A stretch of DNA of 64,000 nucleotides from Billgrantia bachuensis (GCF_011742165.1 NZ_JAAQTO010000032.1:1-64000); one strand, 5' to 3'; counted from the stretch's first letter, positions 18,022 through 27,059 are shown. The notes: generated by a model not told the origin, from the sequence alone. Made by a program: numbers and translations.

Positions 18022-19653
18022 ATGACCTGTGCTGAACTACTCATTCGCCTGCTGCGCGATCGCTACGGTGTCGATACGCTATTCGGCATCCCCGGAGTCC
18101 ATACCGTGGAGCTCTACCGCGGGCTCGAGGCGAGCGGTGTGCGCCACGTCACGCCGCGCCACGAGCAAGGCGCCGGCTTCATGGCCGACGGCTACGCCCG
18201 GGCGACGGGCCGGCCCGGCGTCTGCCTGATCATCACCGGGCCCGGCATGACCAACATCGCCACCGCCATGGGCCAGGCCCTGGCCGACTCGGTGCCCATG
18301 CTGGTGATCTCCAGCGTCAACCGCCGGGACACCCTGGGCCGCGGCCAGGGCCGACTGCACGAGCTGGAGAGCCAGCGCAACCTGGTGGCAGGCGTGGCAC
18401 GCTTCAGCCACACCCTGCTCGATCGCGACGGTCTGCCCGAAGTGCTGGCCCGGGCCTTTGCCGTCTTCCAGGGCCAGCGGCCGGGACCGGTGCATATCGA
18501 GATTCCCATCGACCTCTTCGACGCCCCCGTCAGCTCGCCGCGGGAGTGGAACGCACCGACAATCTACCCAGCGGCACCCGACCCCGATGGGCTGGCCCAG
18601 GCGGCGCAGTGGCTGCGTGACGCCCAGCGCCCGCTGGTGCTGCTCGGTGGTGGCTGTGTCAAGGCACCCGCGGCGGCAAGGGAACTGGTCACGCGCCTCG
18701 ACGCGCCAACGGCGACCACCATCAACGCCAAGGGCCTGCTGGGTGATGCGCACCCGCTCGACCTGGGCGCCAATACGGGGCTGCCGGCCGTGCGCCGGCT
18801 GGCCCACGAGGCCGACGTCATCCTGGCCATCGGCACCGAGCTGGGCGAGACCGATTACGACGTGGTCTTCGACGACGGCTTCGCCCTTACCGGCCGGCTG
18901 ATTCGCATCGACCTGGATGCCCAGCAGTTGGTGCGCAACCAAGCCTTGTCACTGGGCCTGGTCGGTGATGCGGCGCAGGCCATCACGGGACTGCTCGAGC
19001 ATTTCCCCTGCCCGCTGAACAAGCAGGGCGTCGCGCGTGCCAGCACCACCCGCGACGCCCTGAACCTGGCCCAGGACTCTACCCTCGCGCCCTTCGTGCC
19101 GCTGTGCGATACGCTGCGCGAGGTACTGCCGGAGGCCATCTGGGTAGGTGACTCCACGGCCCCGGTCTACGCCGCCAACCACTTGCTTGCGCTACCGGCT
19201 CCGCGCCACTTCTTCAACGCCTCCACCGGCTACGGCACGCTGGGGTACGGCCTGCCGGCGGCGCTGGGTGCCCAGCTCGGCCAGCCGCAGCTGCCGGTAA
19301 TTGCCCTGGTCGGGGATGGCGGGGTCATGTTCACCCTCTCGGAGCTGGCCACCGCCGTCGAATACCGCCTGCCGGTGGTGATCCTGCTGTGGCATAACCA
19401 CGGCTACGAGGAGATTCGGCGCTACATGGACAATCACGGCGTCGAACGCCTGGGCGTCGACATTCAGGCGCCCGACTTCATCACGCTCGCCAGCGGATTC
19501 GGCTGCCTGGCCACGCGGGTCGACTCGCCTCCCGAGCTGGCCAAGGCGCTCGAGAGCCGCCCCTCCGACGGCCCTTTCCTCGTCGAGATCGACGCCAGTG
19601 CCTGGATGGCCTGGTGCCATGACAACGCATCCGCGGCCAAGGAGCTTTCATGA
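18022..19653 (+). CDS. aruI: TPP-dependent 2-oxoacid decarboxylase, AruI-like (5-guanidino-2-oxopentanoate decarboxylase)
   Basis: 543 residues from the ATG at 18022, with ACGGAG upstream. The N-terminal TPP domain (DTLFGIPGVHTVELYRGLE...TPRHEQGAGFMADGYARATG, with the catalytic Glu of RHEQG), central domain, and C-terminal TPP-binding motif GDGGVMFTLSELATAVEYR...WHNHGY are all present. The phrasing is very close to what I recall of Pseudomonas AruI in the arginine transaminase pathway, which converts 2-ketoarginine to 4-guanidinobutyraldehyde. The acetolactate synthase family is the broader alternative. The aldehyde dehydrogenase overlapping its stop supports the AruI reading. No arginine-pyruvate transaminase (aruH) is seen nearby. 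Confidence 0.7.
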   Translation: MTCAELLIRLLRDRYGVDTLFGIPGVHTVELYRGLEASGVRHVTPRHEQGAGFMADGYARATGRPGVCLIITGPGMTNIATAMGQALADSVPMLVISSVNRRDTLGRGQGRLHELESQRNLVAGVARFSHTLLDRDGLPEVLARAFAVFQGQRPGPVHIEIPIDLFDAPVSSPREWNAPTIYPAAPDPDGLAQAAQWLRDAQRPLVLLGGGCVKAPAAARELVTRLDAPTATTINAKGLLGDAHPLDLGANTGLPAVRRLAHEADVILAIGTELGETDYDVVFDDGFALTGRLIRIDLDAQQLVRNQALSLGLVGDAAQAITGLLEHFPCPLNKQGVARASTTRDALNLAQDSTLAPFVPLCDTLREVLPEAIWVGDSTAPVYAANHLLALPAPRHFFNASTGYGTLGYGLPAALGAQLGQPQLPVIALVGDGGVMFTLSELATAVEYRLPVVILLWHNHGYEEIRRYMDNHGVERLGVDIQAPDFITLASGFGCLATRVDSPPELAKALESRPSDGPFLVEIDASAWMAWCHDNASAAKELS

Positions 19654-21095
19654 CGTTCCTGACGCAGCAGTTCATCGACAATCAGTGGGTCGCCTCGGCC
19701 AGCGGGCAATGCCTGCCGGTGACCAATCCCTATACGGAGGAGCGAATCGCCGACGTCACGACCGGTCATCCGCGCGACGTGGATACCGCCGTGGACGCGG
19801 CCAAGAGCGCCCTCCCCGCCTGGCAGGCGCTCAGTGGTGCCGAGCGCGGCCGGTATCTCGAGGCGTTCGCCGAGGCGCTGGCGCGCCGGCGGGATGAGCT
19901 GGCACGTGTGTCGTCGACCAATAACGGCAAGGTGCTGGCGGAAGCGTACATCGACCTCGACGACGCCATCGTCTGCTACCGCTACTATGCCCGGCAGGCA
20001 CGCGCCCTGGACGCCCGGCAGGGCGAGCCGGTGCGTCTCGACATGGAAGGTGTCGAGGCGCGCTGCTATCACGATCCCGTCGGCGTCGTCGGGCTCATCA
20101 CGCCGTGGAACTTCCCGCTGGTGACCAGCGCCTGGAAAGTCGCCCCGGCTCTCGCTGCCGGCTGCACCGTGGTGCTCAAGCCCTCGGAAGTGACGCCGCT
20201 ACCCGAGCGTGCCCTCGCCGAGATCGCCATAGAGGTCGGCCTGCCGGGGGGCGTTCTCAACCTGCTCTTCGGCGACGGCCAGGGTATCGGCATACCGCTG
20301 TGCGCCCATCCCGATATCGACAAGATCTCCTTTACCGGCAGCAACCGGGTAGGCGAAGCGGTGATGCATGCCGCGGCCGATCGTACCGCCAGGGTATCGC
20401 TGGAACTCGGCGGGAAATCGCCCGTGCTGGTGCTGGAAGATGCCGACCCCGAACAGGCCGCGGATTGGGTGATGGCGGGAATCTACTACAACGCGGGACA
20501 GATCTGCTCGGCAACGTCGCGGCTGCTGGTTCACCAGGACGTGGCGGAGCCGCTCTATGCGGCCCTGGCGCAGCGCATTGATGCCCTCGAGCTGGGCGAC
20601 CCGTTGGCCGAGGGTAGCGACATGGGCCCGCTGACCAGCGCACGGCAGCGCGACGCGGTGCAGGCCTACCTCGCCATCGCCGAGCGTGAAGGGCTGGTGG
20701 CGGTGCGCGATGCACGCCACCACACGCTGCCTGAACGCGGCTTCTTCCTGGCACCCACGCTCTACCGCGACGTACCCACGACCAGCCGTCTGTGGCGAGA
20801 GGAAATATTCGGCCCGGTACTCTGCGCCCGCAGCGTGGCAGACGAAGCAGAGGCCATCACCCTCGCCAACGACACCGACTTCGGCCTCGCCGCCACCGTG
20901 ATCAGCGGGGATCCAGAGCGGGCCCGACGCATCGGCCGCCAGCTCAAGGCCGGCAGCATCTGGTACAACAGCGAACAGCTGGTGCTACCCCAGACCGGCT
21001 GGGGCGGTTTCAAGCGCAGCGGGATCGGCCGGGAACTGGGGCCCTGGGGCCTGGCAGCTTTTCTAGAAGTGAAGCATCTGATAGGGCCCTGCTAG
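19650..21095 (+). CDS. NAD(P)-dependent aldehyde dehydrogenase (4-guanidinobutyraldehyde dehydrogenase candidate)
   Basis: 481 residues, overlapping the decarboxylase stop by 4 bases (ATGA). Family residues are present: the NAD-site asparagine in TPWNFPLVTSAWK, ISFTGSNRVGEAV, catalytic base Glu in LELGGKSPVLVLEDAD, and nucleophile Cys in NAGQICSATSR. EEIFGPVL and GGFKRSGIGRELGPWG near the C-terminus are canonical. The coupling to an AruI-like enzyme points to 4-guanidinobutyraldehyde as substrate, parallel to KauB; betaine or aminobutyraldehyde activity is an alternative. Confidence 0.83.
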   Translation: MTFLTQQFIDNQWVASASGQCLPVTNPYTEERIADVTTGHPRDVDTAVDAAKSALPAWQALSGAERGRYLEAFAEALARRRDELARVSSTNNGKVLAEAYIDLDDAIVCYRYYARQARALDARQGEPVRLDMEGVEARCYHDPVGVVGLITPWNFPLVTSAWKVAPALAAGCTVVLKPSEVTPLPERALAEIAIEVGLPGGVLNLLFGDGQGIGIPLCAHPDIDKISFTGSNRVGEAVMHAAADRTARVSLELGGKSPVLVLEDADPEQAADWVMAGIYYNAGQICSATSRLLVHQDVAEPLYAALAQRIDALELGDPLAEGSDMGPLTSARQRDAVQAYLAIAEREGLVAVRDARHHTLPERGFFLAPTLYRDVPTTSRLWREEIFGPVLCARSVADEAEAITLANDTDFGLAATVISGDPERARRIGRQLKAGSIWYNSEQLVLPQTGWGGFKRSGIGRELGPWGLAAFLEVKHLIGPC

Positions 21096-21128
21096 ATTCC
21101 AATCAAAGGGTTGAGGTGTGGTGGCAAA

Positions 21129-21365
21129 TTAGCTACCACACCTAAATACAACGTAATCATAGTTATGATGCTTTTCCTTTCTCCTAAAGAACCGAAGCCG
21201 GTGGTTAAGACAAGTCAGGATTACGGCGGCTCCAGACCAGATAAGGATGACGCTGAGTGGCCTTTGGCCGCCTTTGCGCATGGCCATGGCACCAACCAAA
21301 GACTCCGGCAGGTTGGAGGCAATAATTGCCATCAGCAGGGTAAGACTGAATTGCCATTTGCTCAC
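21129..21365 (-). pseudogene. Fragment of ZIP-family/integral membrane transporter gene
   Basis: A short frame reads SLTLLMAIIASNLPESLVGAM, then MRKGGQRPLSVILIWSGAA, resembling one to two membrane helices of ZIP-type metal transporters (SNLPES/SNFPEG motif). After AAVILT it degenerates into a basic tail and stops, and no partner segments lie nearby on either strand. I read it as a residue of a deleted gene between the aldehyde dehydrogenase and the phasin terminator. The assignment is from motif memory only. Confidence 0.4.
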
Positions 21366-21370
21366 ATAGC

Positions 21371-21398
21371 AAAAAGCCGCCGATCATGGATCGGCGGC
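21371..21398 (-). terminator. Rho-independent terminator of the phasin gene
   Basis: A perfect 10-base stem (21376-21385 with 21389-21398, GCCGCCGATC/GATCGGCGGC) with a 3-base loop is followed on the minus strand by five T (21375-21371). It lies 38 bases after the phasin stop. Confidence 0.88.
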
Positions 21399-21435
21399 CT
21401 GAGTCTTGCGTCGGCGCGGCCCGCAGGCCCAAGGC

Positions 21436-21876
21436 TTACTTGGCCTTGGAAGTGGTTTCCTTGACCGACTTGGGCGCAGATGTTGTCTCAGTCTCGCTCT
21501 GGGTAGCCGTCTTGACGTCTTGCTGGGCCTGCTTGACGCTATTCTCGGTCAGCTTCTGGCTTTGCTGCACGAAGTCCTGCTGCAGGGCCACGACCTTGCC
21601 GGCATCGCCCTTCAGGCGCTCGGTCAAATCCTTGGCAACGGCCTGCTGGCCTTCCAGATAGCTCTTTAGGCCCTCGGCATCCTTGACCTCGGCCAGACTA
21701 CGCAGCTGCGCCAAGGTGGTGTCGCTATACGCCTTGGCAGCCTCGAGCTGTGCATTGACCAGCTTCTCGGTGTAGTCGATGGACAAAGCAGTGAAAGCGC
21801 GCGCCGGGGCGAAGAAAATGGACTCAAGCTGGGCGGTGTCAAACTGCTTGGCATCGAATGCGAATGCGTTGCTCAT
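21436..21876 (-). CDS. phaP: Phasin (polyhydroxyalkanoate granule-associated protein)
   Basis: 146 residues from the ATG at 21876, preceded by GGAGG. The helical, Ala/Gln/Lys-rich sequence includes FAPARAFTALSIDYTEKLVNAQLEAAKAYSDTTLAQLRSLAEVKDAEGLKSYLEGQ... and so matches the phasin_2 family, which coats PHA granules in the cytoplasm. The low-complexity Thr/Ser/Lys tail is normal for the family. It stands alone with its own terminator and has no evident link to the neighbouring catabolic genes. Confidence 0.88.
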   Translation of the reverse strand: MSNAFAFDAKQFDTAQLESIFFAPARAFTALSIDYTEKLVNAQLEAAKAYSDTTLAQLRSLAEVKDAEGLKSYLEGQQAVAKDLTERLKGDAGKVVALQQDFVQQSQKLTENSVKQAQQDVKTATQSETETTSAPKSVKETTSKAK

Positions 21877-22284
21877 GATGGGGAACCTCCGGGGTTCTGA
21901 ATGCCTTGGAGCGGGAGATTCCCGCTCTGCTGCATACCTCACACGATAACAGGGGATTTTGTGCAGTGCAACATAGCTCGGAGCATGGGTCAGCGCCTAC
22001 CACCTGCCAGCGGCACAGCAGCCGATCGAAGCGACCGGCTGGCTGGGATGGGCACGGCCTGTAGAGACGAAGGTACTGGTCGGGCTGCAGCGGATCGAGC
22101 GTTGCCCAAGCCACAGCATTGAATTCATGATCCAGAGTAGCGGACACTCTCTCGTACTCGTCAAAATTGTCATTCTCGACACAGCAGGTGCGCATTGAGT
22201 CATGTGTAAATAGCAGCTGCTTGCCGCGCAGTGCCACTGCGCTGTAGCAACTCGGGAGTCATCGCTGATCAGTTTCCTTTATTC
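21877..22284. other. Intergenic stretch without a recognisable gene
   Basis: About 400 bases between the phasin start and the TauE-like gene end. It should hold the phasin promoter on the minus strand. Open frames here are short, lack ribosome sites and have no recognisable motifs. The stretch marks the boundary between the guanidino/PHA region and the sulfonate island. Confidence 0.5.
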
Positions 22285-23076
22285 TCATCCACCCAAGGTT
22301 GCCAACGACAGCAAACCCTTGATCAAAATAAACATACCCAGTGCGATCAAGGCCAGCATGGCCACCCTACGCATTTTCTCGGCAGAGCACGCGGGGGGGT
22401 ACCGACGGCCAAGCCAGGTCGCGGCCCCCACGACAGGTATCGCCCATATGGCAAGTTCCCAAACATCTGCTGTCAGTCCTCCCTGGGTTGCGACGAACAA
22501 GGTGCGCATCCCCGAGGTGATGGCAAAGCAAAGGATCAACAAGAGCCGTATCGTTTCCAGCGGCAGCGGCTGGCGATAACAGTGATAAATGGCCGGCGGA
22601 CCAGGAACGCCGAATAGTCCACCACAAAGCCCCGTCAACACACCACTGACGGCATAACTCCAAGATGGGGACTCCTGCAGTCGTGGACGCGGGCGCAGCC
22701 CGACGCTCACCCCCCCATAAAGCACAAGGGCGCCCAGCAGAAGTGTAAGCAGCGCCATGGATGAGGCGCTCAACCAAGCCAACAGCCAAACGCCAAGCAT
22801 GATGGATGGCACGATGCCCATTGCCAGGGCAATGACGCGATGTTTCCCCAGGCCACGCCACCCTCCCGGCAGGGCTATGGCACTATTCGCCAACGTCAGC
22901 AAACTTACCACCGCCGCCAGCACCGGTAGCGACGCTACTCCAATCCCGCCAGCCGCTCCCATTACGATCATTCCGAGGCCGAATCCCGCTACTGTATGTA
23001 GGTAACCGGCCACCGCCATGACGGCCAGCGTCCCTAGCAGCGCCCCTGACTCCATCGTCAAGGTAGTCGAAATCAT
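22285..23076 (-). CDS. tauE: TauE/SafE-family sulfite exporter
   Basis: 263 residues, largely hydrophobic with about eight membrane segments and the two half-repeats of the TauE/SafE family (AGYLHTVAGFGLGMIVMGAAGG near the N-terminus and SGVLTGLCGGLFGVPGPPAIYHC in the middle). Proteins of this family next to xsc are proposed to export sulfite or sulfoacetate anions across the inner membrane. It lies 22 bases downstream of pta in the xsc1-pta-tauE order, which supports removal of the sulfite released by Xsc. Confidence 0.85.
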   Translation of the reverse strand: MISTTLTMESGALLGTLAVMAVAGYLHTVAGFGLGMIVMGAAGGIGVASLPVLAAVVSLLTLANSAIALPGGWRGLGKHRVIALAMGIVPSIMLGVWLLAWLSASSMALLTLLLGALVLYGGVSVGLRPRPRLQESPSWSYAVSGVLTGLCGGLFGVPGPPAIYHCYRQPLPLETIRLLLILCFAITSGMRTLFVATQGGLTADVWELAIWAIPVVGAATWLGRRYPPACSAEKMRRVAMLALIALGMFILIKGLLSLATLGG

Positions 23077-23098
23077 ATTTGACTCCCTTGAAAGACCA

Positions 23099-24115
23099 TC
23101 AGTTGTCGGGAGCGCCCGAGAGCCTTTGTGCTTGCACTGAGGTTACAGCTATCACGTTGTAGATATCTTCAACGCTACAGCCGCGCGACAGGTCGTTGGC
23201 CGGCTTGGCTAGTCCCTGAAGCAGCGGTCCAATGGCTTCGGCACCGCCGATTCGCTCGGCTAGCTTATAACCGATATTGCCGGCCTCCAGATCAGGGAAA
23301 ATCAATACATTGGCGTTCCCTCTGACTTTAGAGTACGGCAGCTTGCGCTCAGAAATCTCTGCGACGATGGCGGCATCAAGTTGAACATCCTCATCTATGG
23401 CGAGCTCAGGCCGTTGGGCCTTAACATTACGGGCTGCTTGGACTACCTTGTCCACATTCTCGTGCGCAGCACTGCCACCAGTAGAGAACGACAGCATGGC
23501 CACCCGTGCCTCTTCATTTAATAGCGCCTCGGCACTGTCTGCTGCCGACATGGCGATTTCGGCCAACTGATACGCATTCGGCTCAATTACAAGACCACAG
23601 TCAGAGAAGATCATACCGCCTTTCATTTTGTGAAATGGCTTGCACAGCATCATCAGAAAGAAACTGGATACTATGCGGAATTCTGATGCTATGCCTATGA
23701 TCTGGATAGCTGTACGAACCACGTCGGCTGTAGTGTATACCGCCCCCGCCACAGAGCCATCCGCATATCCCTCCCGCACAAGCAGGTTGGCAAAACAAAG
23801 AGGAACGTAAACGGCAGTCTCGGCTTCTTCACGGGTCATGCCTTTCTCCCCGCGCAGCATATACAAGACCTTCTGCAGATCGCCTGTCAAAGGTGAGTCA
23901 GCCGGATCAATTACTTCAACGAGCTGCAGATTGAGCTCATGCTGAATGGATAGTGACTTTATCTTATCTCGCTCTCCAACCAGTATAATGTGAGCAATGC
24001 CATCCTCAGCCGCTTTGATGGCGGCGTGAATGATCCTTATATCTTCCCCTTCACAGAGCACGATGCGCTTGGGAGTTTGGCGAGCACGCTCGAGAATCCG
24101 ATACAACGCCTTCAT
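23099..24115 (-). CDS. pta: Phosphate acetyltransferase
   Basis: 338 residues, the length of single-domain Pta. It begins MKALYRILERARQTPKRIVLCEGEDIRIIHAA and includes FANLLVREGYADGSVAGAVYTTADVVRTAIQIIG and the C-terminal NVLIFPDLEAGNIGYKL...GPLLQGLAKPANDLSRGCS signature. It turns the acetyl phosphate made by Xsc into acetyl-CoA. It starts 108 bases after the xsc1 stop on the same strand, with GGAGG upstream and a terminator-like hairpin in between, so it is probably transcribed partly by read-through from the xsc promoter. Confidence 0.95.
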   Translation of the reverse strand: MKALYRILERARQTPKRIVLCEGEDIRIIHAAIKAAEDGIAHIILVGERDKIKSLSIQHELNLQLVEVIDPADSPLTGDLQKVLYMLRGEKGMTREEAETAVYVPLCFANLLVREGYADGSVAGAVYTTADVVRTAIQIIGIASEFRIVSSFFLMMLCKPFHKMKGGMIFSDCGLVIEPNAYQLAEIAMSAADSAEALLNEEARVAMLSFSTGGSAAHENVDKVVQAARNVKAQRPELAIDEDVQLDAAIVAEISERKLPYSKVRGNANVLIFPDLEAGNIGYKLAERIGGAEAIGPLLQGLAKPANDLSRGCSVEDIYNVIAVTSVQAQRLSGAPDN

Positions 24116-24168
24116 TACATGAACCTCCTTGGGCTAAGAAAACTACCCCAAGAAAAAAGCTGCGATAG

Positions 24169-24193
24169 AAAAAGCCCCCGGACGAGCCGGGGG
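24169..24193 (-). terminator. Terminator between xsc1 and pta
   Basis: CCCCCGG (24175-24181) and CCGGGGG (24187-24193) form a 7-base GC stem with a 5-base loop. On the minus strand the stem is followed by C and then five T (24173-24169). It lies 30 bases after the xsc1 stop and 54 bases before the pta start, so it may set the xsc:pta expression ratio. Confidence 0.8.
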
Positions 24194-24222
24194 AAGACCA
24201 CATCAACTGAACGAGCAGGGCC

Positions 24223-26043
24223 TCAAACGTAGTCCTGATATTTCTCCAGCAACCGCACCGGCTTCTTCAGTGCATCGCGGCGGAACGGGTCGCCCAGCTC
24301 ACGCGTGCACATGATCTCGATAACGCAGGTCTTGCCTTCGTTCATCTGCAGGTCGATGGCCTTTTGCAGCGCCGGCTCCACGTCCTCCAGGCGGTCCACC
24401 GTGATCCCCTCGGCGCCCATCGCCCGACCGATCTCGGCGAAGCTCTGGTTGTCCAGCTCGCCGGCCACGAAGCGCCGGTTGTAGAATTCCACCTGGTTCT
24501 TCTTCTCTGCGCCCCACTGGCGGTTGTGGAACACCACCGCGGTCACCGGGATGTTTTCGCGTACCGCCGTCATGGTCTCCATCAGGCTCATGCCCCAGGC
24601 GCCGTCGCCGGCATAGGCGATCGCCGGCCGGTGCGGCGCTGCCGCCTTGGCGCCAATGATCGTTGGCAGCGCATAGCCGCAGTTGCCGAAGCTCATCGGC
24701 GCGAAAAAGCTGCGCGGCTTGTCGAAGCGCAGGTAGCTATGCGCCACCGCGTTGATGTTGCCGATGTCGGTGGAGACCATCACGTCCGCGGGCATGGCCT
24801 TCTCCAGCTCACGTAGCACCTGGCGCGGGTGCAGGTACTCGCCGCCGGAGAACGGGGTCTCGCCTTTCGCCTCGTCGATGGCGTCGAGGCTGAACGGGTC
24901 TTTCTCGTGGGTCCATTCGTCGAGCTCCTTCTCCCAGGCCGCTTTCTCGCTGGCAATCAGCTCGGCACGCTGACCTTTGGTGCTGTCACAGGCCAGGTCC
25001 CGCTCGGCCAGACGCTCGACGAGCGCTTCGGCGGTCGCCTTGGCATCACCGCAGATGCCCACGGCAATCTTCTTCACCAGCCCCAGCATCTTGTGGTCGG
25101 CATCGACCTGAATGATCTTGGCGTCCTTCGGCCAGTAGTCCAGGCCGTGCTGCGGTAGGGTGCCGAACGGGCCCAGACGCGTACCCAGCGCGACGACCAC
25201 GTCGGCCTGGGCAATCAACTTCATGCCCGCCTTCGAGCCTTGGTAGCCCAGCGGACCGCACCACAGCGGATGGCTGGCCGGGAAGGAGTCGTTGTGCTGA
25301 TAGCTGTTGACCACCGGTGCACCCAGTCGCTCGGCCAGTGCCTGGCAGGCCTCGACGCCATCGGCCATCACGACTCCCCCGCCGGAGACAATCACCGGGA
25401 ACTTGGCGCTCGCCAGCAGTTCAGCGGCCTCGTTCAGGGTCTTGGTTCCGCCGGGACCGCGATCCAGACGCGACGGCTGGGGAATCTCGCACTCGATCTC
25501 GCCGTAGAAGTAGTCACGCGGAATGTTCAGCTGGGTCGGGCCCATCTCGGACATCGCCCGGTCGAAGCAGCGCCCGGTGTATTCGGCCATCCGCGCCGGG
25601 TGGGTCACGTGCCCCTGGTACTTGGTGAATTCCTGGAACATCGGCAACTGATGGCACTCCTGGAAGCCGCCCAGGCCGATGCCGGTGGTGCCCGCTTCGG
25701 GAGTCACGATCACCACCGGGCTGTGCGCCCAGTAGGCCGCGGCGATCCCGGTCACGCAGTTGGAGATACCCGGCCCGTTCTGGCCGATCACTACCCCATG
25801 GCGGCCGGAGACCCGCGCATAGCCGTCGGCCATGTGCGCAGCGCCCTGCTCATGGACCACCGGGACCAGGCGAATGCCGGCCGGCGCGAAGATATCCATG
25901 GCGTCCATGAAGGCCGAGCCCATAATGCCGAACATGTCGGTGACACCATTGGCCACCAGCGTTTCGACGAAGGCCTCGGATGGGGTCATCGTCTGTTTGC
26001 CCTGCACGACGCGGCGGGTGTCCTGGTTCTCTAGGGTGCTCAT
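24223..26043 (-). CDS. xsc: Sulfoacetaldehyde acetyltransferase, copy 1
   Basis: 606 residues from the ATG at 26043, with GAGGAGG upstream. It is a TPP enzyme of the acetolactate synthase fold: N-terminal VTDMFGIMGSAFMDAMD and VVHEQGAAHMADGYARVSG with the catalytic Glu, and the C-terminal TPP motif GDGAWGMSLMETMTAVRENIPV...FHNRQWGAEKKNQVEFY. These phrases are diagnostic for Xsc, which converts sulfoacetaldehyde and phosphate to acetyl phosphate and sulfite in the cytoplasm. It is divergent from an IclR regulator and followed by pta and tauE. It differs little from the copy at 44369-46189. Confidence 0.96.
   Translation of the reverse strand: MSTLENQDTRRVVQGKQTMTPSEAFVETLVANGVTDMFGIMGSAFMDAMDIFAPAGIRLVPVVHEQGAAHMADGYARVSGRHGVVIGQNGPGISNCVTGIAAAYWAHSPVVIVTPEAGTTGIGLGGFQECHQLPMFQEFTKYQGHVTHPARMAEYTGRCFDRAMSEMGPTQLNIPRDYFYGEIECEIPQPSRLDRGPGGTKTLNEAAELLASAKFPVIVSGGGVVMADGVEACQALAERLGAPVVNSYQHNDSFPASHPLWCGPLGYQGSKAGMKLIAQADVVVALGTRLGPFGTLPQHGLDYWPKDAKIIQVDADHKMLGLVKKIAVGICGDAKATAEALVERLAERDLACDSTKGQRAELIASEKAAWEKELDEWTHEKDPFSLDAIDEAKGETPFSGGEYLHPRQVLRELEKAMPADVMVSTDIGNINAVAHSYLRFDKPRSFFAPMSFGNCGYALPTIIGAKAAAPHRPAIAYAGDGAWGMSLMETMTAVRENIPVTAVVFHNRQWGAEKKNQVEFYNRRFVAGELDNQSFAEIGRAMGAEGITVDRLEDVEPALQKAIDLQMNEGKTCVIEIMCTRELGDPFRRDALKKPVRLLEKYQDYV
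25004..25803. repeat. 800-base tract shared with xsc copy 2 (45150-45949)
   Basis: Reading the two xsc genes side by side at a constant offset of 20146 bases, I find two differences in this 800-base tract (near 25270 and 25396). Flanking coding parts carry many silent differences; for example, about seven fall in the first 90 bases of the 3' end. This is the pattern left by gene conversion or a recent patchy recombination between the copies. Confidence 0.8.
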
Positions 26044-26077
26044 CGGGGTCCTCCTCGGCATCACCGAAACGTTTTGT

Positions 26078-26186
26078 GGTACGAATGGTTTCGTTTTTAG
26101 AAACCTTAAATGAATCTAGCGCCGTAGTGACAAAACAGTCAAGAAAGGATTTCGGAAAACGGTACAAATTGCTTTCTTTTTGGAAA
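26078..26186. promoter_or_regulatory. Two direct operator-like repeats between xsc1 and iclR
   Basis: Two direct copies of a 26-base element occupy 26078-26103 and 26161-26186, 83 bases apart. Each begins GGTAC, has a short A/T-rich spacer, then a dyad of the form TTTC-T5-GAAA (copy 1 dyad GGTTTCGTTTTTAGAAACC at 26087-26105). The same pair, with the same offset, recurs between xsc2 and the cobS-like gene. They lie in the divergent promoter region, one near each gene, and are the likely sites of the IclR protein encoded at 26220. Confidence 0.65.
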
Positions 26187-26219
26187 TGACGTAACTTTAT
26201 CGGCAAAGGGAGGTATGCC

Positions 26220-27059
26220 ATGACCAGCCAAAAGACCGGGACATACAGACTGGAAGGTGAAACTCCGGCACAGCGACTCTTGGCGCTGCTGGAAGTCATC
26301 GCTGACAAAGACCAGTTCTTCACCTTGCAAAGCATGGTTGACGAGACGGGCATGCCCAAGCCGACATTACACCGGATGCTGCAGCAGCTCGAAAGCTCCG
26401 GCATGCTCCAGCGCGAGGCTGACGGACGTCATTACGGAAAGGGAGGTCGCTTCCGCCGACTCGCTGAGAAAATGCTACTCAACGACACCGTCCACGGAGC
26501 TCGGCATGCCGTGCTTAGCCAGTTGGTGGATGAGGTGGGAGAGAGCTGCAATATCACTGCCCTATCAGGAAGTGAGGTGCTCTACCTCGATCGCGTGGAA
26601 ACCTCTGAAGCGCTTAGATTCTTTCTTCACCCAGGTTCCAGGGTTCCGGTCCACTGCTCTGCCAGTGGTAAGCTTTTTCTGGCACAGATGCCTCCCGCCC
26701 AGAGGCGGCGGCTGCTTGGAGAAATCTCTCTCAAGTCTTTTACCGACAAGACTCTGACAAACCTTGATACCCTTGAGGCAGAAATCAGCGACGTACGCCA
26801 GCAAGGATACGCTTTCGACAATGAAGAGTTCCTTCCGGGCCTGCTTTGCATCGCGGCCTTAGCCCCTGACCCAAACGGTGGCCGATCCAATCTTGGCATC
26901 GCGATTCAGGCGCCGATCATGCGCTTCTCCAAGGATAAAGCGCTGGAGTGCCTCCCGGCGTTACAGCGAGCGGCCAATGCCATCGCCGCCATTGATCGGG
27001 ACGCAATGGTTCTGTCCGCTGCCCAAGAGAACAAGAGTGCCAAAAGCGGTGGAAAATAA
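26220..27059 (+). CDS. IclR-family regulator divergent from xsc1
   Basis: 279 residues. The N-terminal winged helix domain (AQRLLALLEVIADKDQFFTLQSMVDETGMPKPTLHRMLQQLESSG) is followed by the IclR effector domain (PGSRVPVHCSASGKLFLAQMPP...AFDNEEFLPGLLCIAALAPD). It is divergent from xsc1 across 176 bases that carry two operator-like repeats. Its most likely role is effector-dependent control of xsc1 and, through matching repeats, of xsc2 and the cobS-like operon. It is paralogous to the IclR gene at 34546-35328. Confidence 0.88.
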   Translation: MTSQKTGTYRLEGETPAQRLLALLEVIADKDQFFTLQSMVDETGMPKPTLHRMLQQLESSGMLQREADGRHYGKGGRFRRLAEKMLLNDTVHGARHAVLSQLVDEVGESCNITALSGSEVLYLDRVETSEALRFFLHPGSRVPVHCSASGKLFLAQMPPAQRRRLLGEISLKSFTDKTLTNLDTLEAEISDVRQQGYAFDNEEFLPGLLCIAALAPDPNGGRSNLGIAIQAPIMRFSKDKALECLPALQRAANAIAAIDRDAMVLSAAQENKSAKSGGK

